From: an uncultured Eubacteriales bacterium
Lineage (GTDB): Bacteria; Bacillota; Clostridia; Monoglobales; Monoglobaceae
Assembly (NCBI GenBank): GCA_900545865.1
Contig: URAN01000004.1
Coordinates: 1 to 64,000 of the forward strand
Length of the DNA: 64,000 nucleotides
Direction: 5' to 3'
In this document: positions 52,909 through 62,045 of the stretch, piece after piece
Position numbering within the stretch: the first letter of the stretch is position 1
How the letters are laid out: every line of letters begins with the position of its first letter
Notes under the pieces: model-generated
Databases searched by the model: none
What the model was told of the DNA's origin: nothing
What the model saw: the letters and a program-made list of their open reading frames with translations, nothing else
Program-made: the position numbers and the translations under genes

Positions 52909-53370
52909 ATGAAGATTAGACATTTAAGATTTTTAACACCGGTACTTACGGCGATACTTATATATTCGGGCTGGGCGGCTTATGCCGCGGCGGACAGCAT
53001 AGTGATTGACGGAACCGTTGCGGAAATTCCGCCCGAAATGGGTCAAATTCGCGAACGCGACAATCGGACATTTGTTCCTGTGCGCTTTGTATCGGAATTT
53101 TTAAAGTATGATGTGTGGTTTGACACAAATTCAAGGGCGGCGTGCATAGGCTCGTCAACCTCTTTGATTTATGTTCAAAACGGAAGCAACTCGCTTTTTA
53201 TCACATCTCTTGAAACGGGTGCGGTCACGACCGTTACTATGGATACGGCGGCGTATATAGACAGCGCGGACAACAGAACGTATTTGCCGATACGATTTCT
53301 CGCCGAGGCTCTCGGATACAAGGTCGGGTGGGATGAGTCAAGCCTGACCGTTACTCTCGACAAGCTTTAA
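52909..53370 (+). CDS. Second exported stalk-domain protein
   Basis: 153 residues with a signal peptide (about 1-28) and the same duplicated stalk motifs (EMGQIRERDNRTFVPVRFVS, NRTYLPIRFLAEALGYKVGW). It shares IPxEMGQIRE and the GWDE(A/S)S ending with the gene before it and is clearly a tandem duplicate. It lacks the 20-residue insertion found between the two half-domains of the first copy. Its function is unknown. Confidence 0.85.
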   Translation: MKIRHLRFLTPVLTAILIYSGWAAYAAADSIVIDGTVAEIPPEMGQIRERDNRTFVPVRFVSEFLKYDVWFDTNSRAACIGSSTSLIYVQNGSNSLFITSLETGAVTTVTMDTAAYIDSADNRTYLPIRFLAEALGYKVGWDESSLTVTLDKL

Positions 53371-53380
53371 AAAGTTTATC

Positions 53381-53407
53381 AAACGACAGCTTTAACGGCT
53401 GTCGTTT
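53381..53407 (+). terminator. Terminator after the stalk-domain pair
   Basis: AAACGACAGC / GCTGTCGTTT hairpin, ten paired bases, eleven bases after the stop. The tail ATGTTTAC is weak. Confidence 0.6.
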
Positions 53408-53439
53408 ATGTTTACATATTGATTTAAGGAGGCGGCATA

Positions 53440-54480
53440 ATGAAATACTCTGTCGGTTATCAGATAACGGATGTACGCTCTTATGACGGCAAAACATATA
53501 TGGAATATATCGTACAAAACAAAGAGCATATAAGCGAACTTTACTTTTCGTGGGGCGATATTGCAAACGGACGGTGCAGTATGCTGCAAAACGATGAGCT
53601 TTTGCCGTGGGAAGCACAACAGCGGCAAATCAGAGATTTGGAATATATCTCAAAGTCGGGCATCGCGCTCAACCTTTTGCTCAACGCCAACTGTTACGGC
53701 GTAGAAAGCCAATCGCGAAGCTTTTTCAACAAAATCGGAAACACAATTAATTATATTTCCGAAAATTTCGGACTTTCGTCCGTTACAACGACATCGCCGC
53801 TTATCGCAAAATTTATACATTCGAATTTTGACGGCATCGATGTTCGCGCATCTGTCAATATGAAGATTGGCACAACGATTGCAATGGAATACGTCTCGGA
53901 ATACTTTGACAGTTTTTATATGCAGCGCGACTTTAACCGCAGCGCGGCAAAGATAAAAGAGCTTTCGAAATGGTGCGCCGACAACGGCAAGGGTCTTTAT
54001 ATCCTGGCAAACAGCGGCTGTTTGAATTATTGTTCGGCACATACATTTCACGATAACCTTGTCGCCCATGAGGCCGAAATTTCAAAAATGGACAACGCAT
54101 ATGACTTTCGCGGAATCTGCCGCGAATTTCTGACAAAACCCGAAAACCGCGTTTCGGTTATCCGTGACACAAACTTTATCCGTCCCGAGGACATACACCT
54201 CTATGACGAATATTTCACATCGGCAAAGCTCGCGACACGGGTGAGTGCAAACCCGATTAAAATTCTGCGCGCCTATATCGACAAAAGCTTTACCGGTGCT
54301 GTTACCGACCTGCTTGAACCGAACCATACCGACATATTCTATCCGTGCATCATCGAGAACAAAAAAATCCCCGAGGATTTTGCTCGGCACACGATGAATT
54401 GCGACAAAAACTGTTCCGTATGCGAATATTGCGCGTCCGTTGCAAGCTCCGCCGCGGTTGAACTCGATAAAGAAATATAA
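53440..54480 (+). CDS. U32-like TIM-barrel protein with cysteine cluster
   Basis: A 346-residue cytosolic protein of unknown function. Its barrel-like pattern (ELYFSWGDIANG, VTTTSPLIAKFIH, GIDVRASVNMKIG) and the cysteine arrangement NSGCLNYCSAHTFHDNL plus C-terminal CDKNCSVCEYC resemble U32-family proteins (YhbU/UbiU/TrhP-type), where four cysteines hold a 4Fe-4S cluster. It does not carry the classic U32 peptidase signature I know, so protease activity is doubtful. The gene lies 20 bases ahead of the metal-binding lipoprotein gene and is probably in the same operon, which hints at a metal or Fe-S connection. Confidence 0.55.
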   Translation: MKYSVGYQITDVRSYDGKTYMEYIVQNKEHISELYFSWGDIANGRCSMLQNDELLPWEAQQRQIRDLEYISKSGIALNLLLNANCYGVESQSRSFFNKIGNTINYISENFGLSSVTTTSPLIAKFIHSNFDGIDVRASVNMKIGTTIAMEYVSEYFDSFYMQRDFNRSAAKIKELSKWCADNGKGLYILANSGCLNYCSAHTFHDNLVAHEAEISKMDNAYDFRGICREFLTKPENRVSVIRDTNFIRPEDIHLYDEYFTSAKLATRVSANPIKILRAYIDKSFTGAVTDLLEPNHTDIFYPCIIENKKIPEDFARHTMNCDKNCSVCEYCASVASSAAVELDKEI

Positions 54481-54500
54481 TTTGTATAAGGAAATATAAA

Positions 54501-55571
54501 GTGAAAAAATTTGACAGATTAAAACGCAAAAAACTTAATAACCGCATTCAACGCCTTGTTATGCTTGTCATCACGCTTGCAATAACGGCGGCGTTTTTGT
54601 GCTCATGTACCTTGCCCGATTATCGCACATCGGACACAGACGGTAACGGGAAAATACAGGTTTTATGCACCGATTTTCCGCAATATGACTGGGCGCGCAA
54701 CATCATAGGAAGTACGGATAAAATAGAGCTTTCAATGCTTTTTAAAAACGGCGCGGACGCACACAGCTATCAGCCGTCGGCAAATGACATCATTAGGATA
54801 ACCCATTCGGCATTGCTCATCTATAATGGCGGAGCATCGGATGAATCAATCGAGGATATTCTTGACAGCTCAGCTCAAAAAACCGACCGTTTCAGCTGTA
54901 TGAATATCGTTTCGGACAGTATCTTGAACGAGGACGATTTAAATATCGAAAGCGATTCTCACGGACACGAACACAAGCACAGCCACGAACATCATCATAA
55001 CGAGGGCGAATCCGCCGACAACGAAGATTATGACGAATCGGATGAACACATTTGGCTTTCGATAAAACGCGTTCAAAGGATATGCGCGGCTCTCGGTGAA
55101 AAATTCGCTCAAATCGACCCCGATAATGCCGAAACATATCGGACGAACGCCAATATATACTGTATGATTTTGGACGCACTTGACGGCGAATATACCCAAA
55201 CCGTCAACTCTGCAAAGAACAATAATATAATTGTTGCCGACAGATTTCCGTTTTTGTATCTCGCCAAAGATTACGGCTTGAATTGTCACGCCGCTTTTCC
55301 TGGATGCTCTGCCGAAACCGAGGCAAGCTTTAAAACGGTTGTATCTTTGGCGAACGAGCTGGACGAACTGAATCTGTCATATATTGTCACAACTGACAAT
55401 CCGACAAGCGAAACGGCATCGGCGGTTATAAAAGCAAGCGGCCGCACGGACGTACAAACCGTTACGCTCAACTCCCTTCAGGGGGTGACCGACAATGACA
55501 TTTCGAACGGTCTGACATATATATCGGCAATGACCCAAAACCTCGATGTTTTAAAGCTCGTTTTAAATTAA
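54501..55571 (+). CDS. Zinc/manganese ABC transporter substrate-binding lipoprotein
   Basis: 356 residues, ZnuA/AdcA-like cluster A-I binding protein. The leader ends in LCSC, a lipobox. The metal site includes His in ADAHSYQPSA and in EHIWLSIKR, plus the C-terminal half (YIVTTDNPTSE). Between the lobes is a His-rich acidic loop (HGHEHKHSHEHHHNEGE), a feature linked to zinc uptake in this family, so zinc is more likely than manganese. The start is GTG with AAGGA eight bases upstream. It is followed by the ATPase and permease genes. Confidence 0.92.
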   Translation: MKKFDRLKRKKLNNRIQRLVMLVITLAITAAFLCSCTLPDYRTSDTDGNGKIQVLCTDFPQYDWARNIIGSTDKIELSMLFKNGADAHSYQPSANDIIRITHSALLIYNGGASDESIEDILDSSAQKTDRFSCMNIVSDSILNEDDLNIESDSHGHEHKHSHEHHHNEGESADNEDYDESDEHIWLSIKRVQRICAALGEKFAQIDPDNAETYRTNANIYCMILDALDGEYTQTVNSAKNNNIIVADRFPFLYLAKDYGLNCHAAFPGCSAETEASFKTVVSLANELDELNLSYIVTTDNPTSETASAVIKASGRTDVQTVTLNSLQGVTDNDISNGLTYISAMTQNLDVLKLVLN

Positions 55572-55611
55572 CCGCCGCAAAAACCGAAAAACTTTCGAAA
55601 GGATATATGAT

Positions 55612-56352
55612 ATGGTACAAATAACTTGTAAAAATTTATCGCTCGGATATGAGGGTAAAACCGTAACTCAAAATATTAATTTCAGCGTGAACCGCGGTGA
55701 TTATCTCTGTATAGTCGGCGAAAACGGTTCGGGAAAAAGCACGCTTATAAAGGCTATTCTGCGGCTGATTAAGCCGCTCGGCGGTGAAATTATCGAAAGC
55801 CCCTCTCTCAAAAATTCAAAAATCGGGTATCTTCCTCAACAGACAGAAATCCAAAAGGACTTTCCCGCGTCTGTCAAAGAGGTCGTTCTGTCGGGCTGTT
55901 CGGCATCAAAACGCAGTCTGTTTTATAACGGTGCGGCAAAGAAAACAGCCAAATCCGCAATGGAACGAATGGGTATTCTTGATATTTCGGACAAGAGCTT
56001 TAGGGATTTATCCGGCGGTCAGCGCCAGCGTGTCTTTCTCGCTCGTGCGCTTTGTGCAACGGACGAAATGCTTGTTCTCGATGAACCTGTAACTGGGCTT
56101 GACCCCGGTGTTACCGAAGAAATGTATAACCTTTTGATGCAGCTCAACAACGAGGATAAAACAACAATTATTATGGTTTCTCACGATATTTCGGCTGCGA
56201 TAAAATACGCAAGCCACATCCTGCATATCGCCGGCACACAGCTGTTTTTCGGCAGGACGTGCGACTATTTAAAGAGCGAGCCGTGCCAAAAATTTTTAAA
56301 TATGAATCGGATATGTTCGAATGATTCCGATAATGGAGGGGAACGAAAATGA
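55612..56352 (+). CDS. Zinc/manganese ABC transporter ATP-binding protein
   Basis: 246 residues, ZnuC/MntB family. Walker A is GENGSGKST, the Q-loop IGYLPQQTEI, the signature LSGGQRQRV, Walker B MLVLDEPVTGLD and the switch VSHD. It powers the adjacent permease. Its last codons overlap the permease start (ATGA), so the pair is translationally coupled. Confidence 0.94.
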   Translation: MVQITCKNLSLGYEGKTVTQNINFSVNRGDYLCIVGENGSGKSTLIKAILRLIKPLGGEIIESPSLKNSKIGYLPQQTEIQKDFPASVKEVVLSGCSASKRSLFYNGAAKKTAKSAMERMGILDISDKSFRDLSGGQRQRVFLARALCATDEMLVLDEPVTGLDPGVTEEMYNLLMQLNNEDKTTIIMVSHDISAAIKYASHILHIAGTQLFFGRTCDYLKSEPCQKFLNMNRICSNDSDNGGERK

Positions 56353-57194
56353 ATGATATAATCGCGCTTTTCGGCGAATATTTCAGCTATCCGTTTATAA
56401 GATATGCCTTTATATGCGGAATTTTGATTGCTCTGTGTTCATCACTCGCCGGGGTAATTCTCGTTCTTAAACGATATTCTTTTATGGGTGACGGTCTATC
56501 GCACGTTGCGTTCGGCGCGCTCGCCATTGCAACCGTGCTTAAAATTAATAATGAAATGATTGTCGTTATGCCCGTCACGGTTCTGTGCGCAATTTTGCTG
56601 CTTGCGTCCGAGCGCAAGACGATAATAAAAGGCGATTCGGCACTTGCGATGCTGTCGGTGGGAACTCTCGCAATAGGATACCTGCTTATGAACGTCTTTC
56701 CGGTTTCGTCAAACATAAACGGCGATGTGTGCGGAACTCTTTTCGGTTCGACTTCGATTCTCACGCTTTCGAATACCGATGTCAAGCTGTGCGCAATCTT
56801 ATCCGTTGCGGTAATAGTCCTGTTTATCACGGCATATGACAAAATTTTTGCCGTTACCTTTGACGAAAATTTTGCCGCGGCAACAGGGATAAACGTCGGT
56901 CTTTATAACGCAGCGATTTCGATTGTGTGCGCGGTCATCATTGTCCTTGCAATGAACCTCGCCGGTTCTCTGCTTACGTCCGCGCTGATTGTCTTTCCGG
57001 CAATTTCGGCAATGCGCATATTTAAAAGCTTTAAAAAGGTTGTCATATGTTCCGCCGTATTCTCGATAATCTGTACCGCAATCGGAATATCGGCGTCAAT
57101 AATTTTATCTTCACCGGTCGGCTGCACGGTCGTTGCGGCGGACATAATCGCATTTTTTATATTCTCGCTTATCGGCAAAATAATTTATAAATAA
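56349..57194 (+). CDS. Zinc/manganese ABC transporter permease
   Basis: 281 residues, ZnuB/ABC-3 family, with eight or nine membrane helices. The typical start is FIRYAFICGILIALCSSLAG, split as FIRYAFICGILIAL CSSLAG, with LKRYSFMGDGLSHVAFGALA, split as LKRYSFMGDG LSHVAFGALA. It is the last gene of the U32-like/znuACB-type operon, just ahead of a strong terminator. No Zur gene is in the window. Confidence 0.94.
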   Translation: MNDIIALFGEYFSYPFIRYAFICGILIALCSSLAGVILVLKRYSFMGDGLSHVAFGALAIATVLKINNEMIVVMPVTVLCAILLLASERKTIIKGDSALAMLSVGTLAIGYLLMNVFPVSSNINGDVCGTLFGSTSILTLSNTDVKLCAILSVAVIVLFITAYDKIFAVTFDENFAAATGINVGLYNAAISIVCAVIIVLAMNLAGSLLTSALIVFPAISAMRIFKSFKKVVICSAVFSIICTAIGISASIILSSPVGCTVVAADIIAFFIFSLIGKIIYK

Positions 57195-57209
57195 CGTATT
57201 ATCAAAACA

Positions 57210-57250
57210 CGGACGTTCGGATTAAAATCCGAACGTCCGCAATTTTTATT
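57210..57250 (+). terminator. Terminator of the metal transporter operon
   Basis: CGGACGTTCGGATT / AATCCGAACGTCCG, a 14-bp stem with a two-base loop, followed by CAATTTTTATTT. Confidence 0.85.
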
Positions 57251-57635
57251 TCATAAACTTTTTTAAAAGCTTTTTATACGATTCTTTTTTGTACGGGCGA
57301 TGCCTAATCGGCAAGTCAATGTTTGTCTTTTTGTCGACTATGCTTTTATGATGCGAAAATGCGTCAAATCCTGTTTTTCCGTGATACGCACCCATTTCGC
57401 TTGTCGCAAGGTGAATTATCACATCGTTTATACAACCGCCGCCGAACCTCAACCGTTCGGTTGCCGCCCTTATATGCTCGGCATCTTCCAAAAAGATATA
57501 CAGAGTCGGCGGTTTTTGGCGGACGTGCATAATGTCAAAAATTTCGTCAAACTCACCATATGTCAAGATAGTCAGAACAGGGTCGAAAATCTCCTCTTGC
57601 ACAACCTTATCCGAATACTTATTAATCGGTTTTTC
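57246..57635 (-). pseudogene. Aldehyde dehydrogenase C-terminal remnant
   Basis: The C-terminal quarter of an ALDH-superfamily enzyme: QEEIFDPVLTILTY, FGGGCINDVIIHL, GAYHGKTGFDAFSHHKS and DLPIRHRPYKK. The preceding about 340 residues, including the catalytic cysteine, are missing. Inside the fragment the usual LPFGGVGxS segment between IIHLA and GAYHGK is deleted (IIHLATSEMGAYHGK). There is no RBS or promoter at the 5' end, where the frame runs into AT-rich DNA. Clearly non-functional; related to the fatty-aldehyde type with a C-terminal LPxRYPPY-like end. Confidence 0.82.
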
Positions 57636-57905
57636 GATTATATTTTATTTTAAATTTGATTATTTGGTATTTTTATGAATAAATATCCATTTACTGTCAT
57701 AAAATGCTAAAATATATTTTTAAAAATGTTAATTTTTGTAAATAAAACAAATGGAAGTTTTTTCCATTGTGTTGTATAATATAAATACGGTTAAGGCTCT
57801 TAGCCGATAAAATTTGAAGGGAGGAGATTGAAATGGTTTTTTCAATTTAGCACTATATGTATCATTCAAAAGTTTCATTTAAAAAAATCAAAAGGGGAGA
57901 AACAT
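57636..57905 (+). promoter_or_regulatory. Leader of the orphan gene at 57906
   Basis: AT-rich. It holds a TATAAT at 57775-57780 with a weak -35 (TGGAAG, spacer 17). That -35 is overlapped by the palindrome AATGGAA gttttt TTCCATT (57750-57768, loop approximate). Downstream is a strong GGGAGGAG RBS serving a five-codon ORF (57833-57850). Confidence 0.5.
57833..57850 (+). CDS. Possible five-codon leader peptide
   Basis: ATG GTT TTT TCA ATT TAG (MVFSI) has a near-perfect RBS (GGGAGGAG, six bases upstream), better than that of the gene 55 bases below. It may be a leader ORF or simply chance. Confidence 0.3.
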   Translation: MVFSI

Positions 57906-58481
57906 ATGACTAAAAAAATAAACAAAAACATGAAAGATTATAACTATTTTATATTTTCCGAATCTTCAAAAAACTGTTTTGCGCATAAAATATATCTAAG
58001 ATGCGCGGACAGTAATGTCGGAATAATATATTGTCTTAAATCTTCGACCGCATCATCCGTTATGACAATACTCGGAATCACAAATAATCCGACAAGCGAT
58101 GATGAAACACACCGGCTTATAGAAAATTATAAATCGGATTATCCCGAGGCTTATAAGGAAAATCAAGACATCATAAATGCGTATTATACCATACGCGATA
58201 TATCGAATCTTTACATTAACGACAGCCGAAACGTAGATTTTGAACAGGCTTTTTCAAAAGCTCTAGAGGTTTTTAATGAGTTTTTCGGAACCCTTATCGT
58301 TTTTGACAACTTTAACGATTTTGCCAAATATACGGCCGACAAATGCAAACACTGTGAAAACTTTGACCGCACGGAATTCGTCAAATTATGCAAAGCCGAA
58401 ACGGTCGATGAGGATGAGTTTATGAGCCTTACATTTCAAAACGGTCAATGCCCGTTGATAATAAAATGGTTGTGTTCCTGA
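57906..58481 (+). CDS. Orphan protein of unknown function
   Basis: A 191-residue cytosolic protein, acidic and rich in Asn, Asp and Phe, with no family I recognise. Seven or more cysteines are present, including CKHCENF (about 144-147) and a C-terminal NGQCPLIIKWLCS, so a metal site or disulfides are possible. There is no signal peptide or membrane helix. The start is ATG 57906 with GGGGAG six bases upstream. The gene has its own leader and terminator between two operons and is AT-richer than its neighbours, so acquisition is possible. Confidence 0.7.
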   Translation: MTKKINKNMKDYNYFIFSESSKNCFAHKIYLRCADSNVGIIYCLKSSTASSVMTILGITNNPTSDDETHRLIENYKSDYPEAYKENQDIINAYYTIRDISNLYINDSRNVDFEQAFSKALEVFNEFFGTLIVFDNFNDFAKYTADKCKHCENFDRTEFVKLCKAETVDEDEFMSLTFQNGQCPLIIKWLCS

Positions 58482-58540
58482 CATTATATACATTTTTTGA
58501 GATCGCGTAAATGCAGAGTTAGTCTTTCATATTTTAACAT

Positions 58541-58574
58541 ATAAACGGAGGTACATAATCGCACCTCCGTTTAT
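58541..58574. terminator. Bidirectional terminator between convergent operons
   Basis: ATAAACGGAGGT / ACCTCCGTTTAT, a 12-bp perfect stem with A/T-rich ends on both sides, between the orphan gene and the argD-to-phosphoribosyltransferase run. Confidence 0.8.
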
Positions 58575-58672
58575 ATGTATGTATTATTGTTTTCTTATGC
58601 CTTGCAAAGATGACAAGCTAAAAGATGCCGAATTTATGCTTTTTCAGGCGGGTTCGGGTTATTATCTTTCGG

Positions 58673-59239
58673 CTATCCAATCGGCAAAGCGTTTCCGTCC
58701 TTGTCAAACAGGGGTAATGTTTCCAAAAAGGTTATGTCGTCACGCAGCGACGCCTCGCCCTCAGCCAAAACAGCCATCTTTCCGACAATGTTTCCTCCGA
58801 CCTCTTTGACCAATGTTTCCAAGGCATTGAGCGATTCGCCCGTGCTTATTACATCATCGACAATAAGCACGCGTTTGTCTTTGAGCGCAAGCGCGTCCTC
58901 TTTGCCGAGACAAAGTGTTTGACGATTCTCGGTGGTAATCGAGTTTACGTAAGTGGTATGTACGTCCGTCATATAAATCTTGGGTGCTTTTCTCGCAACG
59001 ATATAGTTATTTTCGCCCGATTGACGCGCCATTTCGTATAACAAGGGTATGCCCTTACATTCAGCGGTAATCATAATATCGTGTTCGGGTGCTTTTGACA
59101 AAAGCTCTTTTGCCGACGCTTTTGTTATCTCGACATCACCGAACATAATAAACGCCGCAATATAAAGCTCATCGTTTACCCTGCACAGGGGCAAATCCCT
59201 TTTAAGCCCCGCTATTTTCATTGAATAATGACTTTTCAT
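58673..59239 (-). CDS. Phosphoribosyltransferase (adenine PRT-like)
   Basis: A 188-residue type I PRTase. The PRPP-binding motif is VLIVDDVISTGESLNAL, and the flexible-loop region is around YIVARKAPKIYMTD. The overall layout resembles adenine or xanthine phosphoribosyltransferases, which salvage purine bases using PRPP, but the hood sequence does not let me choose the base. ATG 59239 has AGGAA upstream at slightly long spacing. It is the last gene of a long minus-strand run, 74 bases after the TPR gene. Confidence 0.85.
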   Translation of the reverse strand: MKSHYSMKIAGLKRDLPLCRVNDELYIAAFIMFGDVEITKASAKELLSKAPEHDIMITAECKGIPLLYEMARQSGENNYIVARKAPKIYMTDVHTTYVNSITTENRQTLCLGKEDALALKDKRVLIVDDVISTGESLNALETLVKEVGGNIVGKMAVLAEGEASLRDDITFLETLPLFDKDGNALPIG

Positions 59240-59313
59240 TTTAATTTAAATTCCTTTCTATCATCAAATACTCATTATATTTCGTTAGTATATGCCCCAA
59301 CTATGATGCTGTC

Positions 59314-60084
59314 TTATTCGCCATCGGAATTTTCATATTCTTCAAGCATTTTTTCGACATCTTGTTTGCTCTTTACGCTCATATACGAAAAAGGTTTATT
59401 GAGCGATTTTTTTATCATTTCGATTCCTTCGCTCTTTTTGCCGAGCTTGCACAAAACCCGCCCGTAACCGTAATACGCCTCGGGGAATTCGGGTTTGTTC
59501 TCTCTCGACATCAATTCGCCGTAAATCTCTGCCGCTTTTTCATAATCACCGCTTATCGCATACGAATCCGCAAGGTTATCGGTTATTATATTATCATCGG
59601 CATTATAATCATATGCTTTAAGATTGAATTTTATCGCCTTTTCAGTATCTCCGCTCAAATTATATAAAATCCCGAGATTCTGATAAATCTGTGTTGTTTT
59701 AAAGTCGGCATCGATGACCTCTTCGAGTTCCTCAATCGCCTCATCGAGATGACCTTGTTTCCAGTATGTCAGCGCAAGCAGGTTTTTAAGCTTATACCTT
59801 GCCGCGCTGTCGCGCTTTGTCATAGGCAATATCCGCCGAAACTGTGTTTCCGCCCTGTCGGGGTCGCCCGTGCGCAAAAGCATATAGCCGTAAATCTCTT
59901 GGTTTGTCACATTTAAATTTCCGACCTTATCCGCAACGGCAAAAATTTTGAGCGCGCCGTCCGTATCACCCTTTGAATATTTAAGCCTGCCGAAAAACGC
60001 AACTATATTTGCACGCTTTATCACCAGAATAATCAAAACTGCGCACAGTATAATCCTCCATAAATCAATACCGAATATCTGCAT
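59314..60084 (-). CDS. Membrane-anchored tetratricopeptide-repeat protein
   Basis: 256 residues. One N-terminal membrane helix (about 8-32) is followed by about five TPR units (for example GYMLLRTGDPDRAETQFRRI, LTYWKQGHLDEAIEELEEVI, LADSYAISGDYEKAAEIYGE). TPRs mediate protein-protein contacts; no enzyme domain is present. It starts 31 bases after asnS, with AAGGGTGA as RBS. The partner is unknown. Confidence 0.85.
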   Translation of the reverse strand: MQIFGIDLWRIILCAVLIILVIKRANIVAFFGRLKYSKGDTDGALKIFAVADKVGNLNVTNQEIYGYMLLRTGDPDRAETQFRRILPMTKRDSAARYKLKNLLALTYWKQGHLDEAIEELEEVIDADFKTTQIYQNLGILYNLSGDTEKAIKFNLKAYDYNADDNIITDNLADSYAISGDYEKAAEIYGELMSRENKPEFPEAYYGYGRVLCKLGKKSEGIEMIKKSLNKPFSYMSVKSKQDVEKMLEEYENSDGE

Positions 60085-60115
60085 AATCTTTCACCCTTTA
60101 TCTCAAAGCCATATT

Positions 60116-61495
60116 TTAGTACAGGTTATTAACGGTTCTCGGATAGGGCAATACGTCGCGAATGTTGCCCATACCGGTCAGATACATAACCGCTCTTTCG
60201 AATCCGAGTCCGTATCCGGCGTGTTTTGTTCCGCCGAAACGGCGCAAGTCAAGATAGTGACCGTAATCGGCCTCATCAAGCCCCATTTCTGTCATTCTCG
60301 CCTTGAGAATATCTATTCTCTCTTCTCTCTGGCTTCCGCCTATTATCTCGCCGATACCGGGAACAAGACAGTCCATAGCCGCAACAGTTTTGTTATCGGG
60401 ATTCAGACGCATATAAAACGCCTTTATTTCCTTGGGATAATCCGTAACGAAAATCGGTTTTTTGAAAACCTCTTCGGTCAGATAGCGCTCGTGTTCGGTC
60501 TGTAAGTCACAGCCCCACTCAACGGGATAGTCAAATTCCTTGCCGCTGTTTTTCAAAAGCTCGATTGCCTCGGTATATGTCACCCTTCCGAAATCGTTTG
60601 ACACAACGTTATGCAGTCTGTCCAAAAGTCCCTTATCGACAAAACTGTTGAAAAAGTTCATTTCTTCGGGGGCGTTTTCCAACACATAGTTTATTATGAA
60701 TTTGAGCATATCCTCAGCAAGCCGCATATCATCCTCTAAATCCGCAAAAGCAATCTCGGGTTCTATCATCCAAAATTCCGCGGCGTGGCGCGTGGTGTTT
60801 GAATTTTCGGCACGGAAAGTCGGTCCGAATGTATAAATATCCCCGAACGCCATTGCAAAATCCTCGCCCTCTAACTGTCCGCTTACGGTGAGAGATGTAC
60901 GCTTGTTGAAAAAGTCACGGCTATAATCCACCGCTCCATCCTCTGTTCTCGGAAGGTTCTCCATATCAAGGGTTGTAACCTGGAACATTTCGCCGGCACC
61001 CTCACAGTCACTTCCCGTTATGAGCGGAGTGTGAACGTATACAAAACCTCTTTCGTTAAAGAATTTGTGTATTGCGTATGCGATAAGCGAACGAACGCGG
61101 AACGTTGCCGCAAACGTGTTTGTACGCGGACGCAGATGCGGAATCGTGCGCAGATATTCAAACGAATGACGCTTTTTTTGCAGGGGATAGTCGGGTGTGC
61201 TTGCGCCCTCAACCTCGATTGCCGATGCCTTTATCTCAAAAGGCTGTTTTGCCTGGGGGGTAAGAACCAATGTTCCCTCAACGCGCAGAGCCGAACCGAC
61301 ATTCAGCTTTGCAACCTCGGCAAAATTCGAAAGCGAATCAGCCTCTATTACAATCTGTAAATTCTTAAAAAACGAACCGTCGTTAAGCTCGATAAATCCA
61401 AAGTTTTTTGAAATTCTGAGCGTTCGTATCCAGCCGTTTACCTTGACCTGTGTTCCGTCCGCCGGAACATCTCTGAAAAGCTGTTTTATCTTCAT
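60116..61495 (-). CDS. asnS: Asparaginyl-tRNA synthetase
   Basis: A 459-residue class IIb synthetase charging tRNA-Asn. The N-terminal OB-fold anticodon-binding domain (about 1-105, [20 protein letters not shown]) is followed by the catalytic core with motif 2 [20 protein letters not shown] and motif 3 [15 protein letters not shown]. The asparagine-type signature ([11 protein letters not shown]) and lack of a GAD insertion favour AsnRS over AspRS. It lies 28 bases after the GNAT gene, with GGAGATAA as RBS. Confidence 0.96.
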   Translation of the reverse strand: MKIKQLFRDVPADGTQVKVNGWIRTLRISKNFGFIELNDGSFFKNLQIVIEADSLSNFAEVAKLNVGSALRVEGTLVLTPQAKQPFEIKASAIEVEGASTPDYPLQKKRHSFEYLRTIPHLRPRTNTFAATFRVRSLIAYAIHKFFNERGFVYVHTPLITGSDCEGAGEMFQVTTLDMENLPRTEDGAVDYSRDFFNKRTSLTVSGQLEGEDFAMAFGDIYTFGPTFRAENSNTTRHAAEFWMIEPEIAFADLEDDMRLAEDMLKFIINYVLENAPEEMNFFNSFVDKGLLDRLHNVVSNDFGRVTYTEAIELLKNSGKEFDYPVEWGCDLQTEHERYLTEEVFKKPIFVTDYPKEIKAFYMRLNPDNKTVAAMDCLVPGIGEIIGGSQREERIDILKARMTEMGLDEADYGHYLDLRRFGGTKHAGYGLGFERAVMYLTGMGNIRDVLPYPRTVNNLY

Positions 61496-61523
61496 TATAT
61501 ATTTATCTCCTCTTTAATATAAT

Positions 61524-62009
61524 CTATTCGTATTCCTTTATCAATTCGGCACGCGGGTAGCCGCGGCTGTAATCAACATCGGATATATAAAAACCTCTGC
61601 CGTAATAGAATCTGATAAGCGCCGTCACCTTTGAACAGGTATGCAGGCGCAAAACCTTAACATTGTTTTGTTTCATCACCTTGTCAACGACTCTCATCAA
61701 AATCTTTCCGATACCGCTGTTTCGGTTGGTGCTTGCCACAGCAAAGCGGCTCAGATACGCCTCGTTATTCGGAAGAATCTCGATTCTTACCGCCCCGACA
61801 GGCTCATCATCGATGCGCACAACAAAAACATTCTTTGTTTTTATATCGTTTCTTATATCATCATATGTCTCGGTCAAAGCCTCGATGTTATAATCAAGAC
61901 CCGCGTTTTCACAATACTTTAAAAACGCATCGTGCGTTATTTTGTGAATCGCCGGAATATCCTCTTCCGCCGCCGCCTTAACCTCAAACGCATAAAAGCT
62001 GTTTTCCAT
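61524..62009 (-). CDS. GNAT-family N-acetyltransferase
   Basis: 161 residues with a single GNAT domain. The acetyl-CoA loop appears as AVASTNRNSGIGKILMRVV (Q/RxxGxG/A-type NRNSGIG), preceded by EAYLSRF and followed by RLHTCSKVTALIRFYYGRGF, split as RLHTCSKVTALIR FYYGRGF. The substrate is unknown. ATG 62009 is chosen; the GTG at 62018 lacks an RBS. It lies between argF and asnS with short gaps and is probably co-transcribed. Confidence 0.88.
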   Translation of the reverse strand: MENSFYAFEVKAAAEEDIPAIHKITHDAFLKYCENAGLDYNIEALTETYDDIRNDIKTKNVFVVRIDDEPVGAVRIEILPNNEAYLSRFAVASTNRNSGIGKILMRVVDKVMKQNNVKVLRLHTCSKVTALIRFYYGRGFYISDVDYSRGYPRAELIKEYE

Positions 62010-62045
62010 TAATATCACTTCATTTCATAATCTAAATTTGTAATT

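Noticed and set aside
58579..58809. Small plus-strand gene after the bidirectional terminator
   Set aside because: It overlaps the phosphoribosyltransferase 3' end in antisense, with no RBS or recognisable domain.
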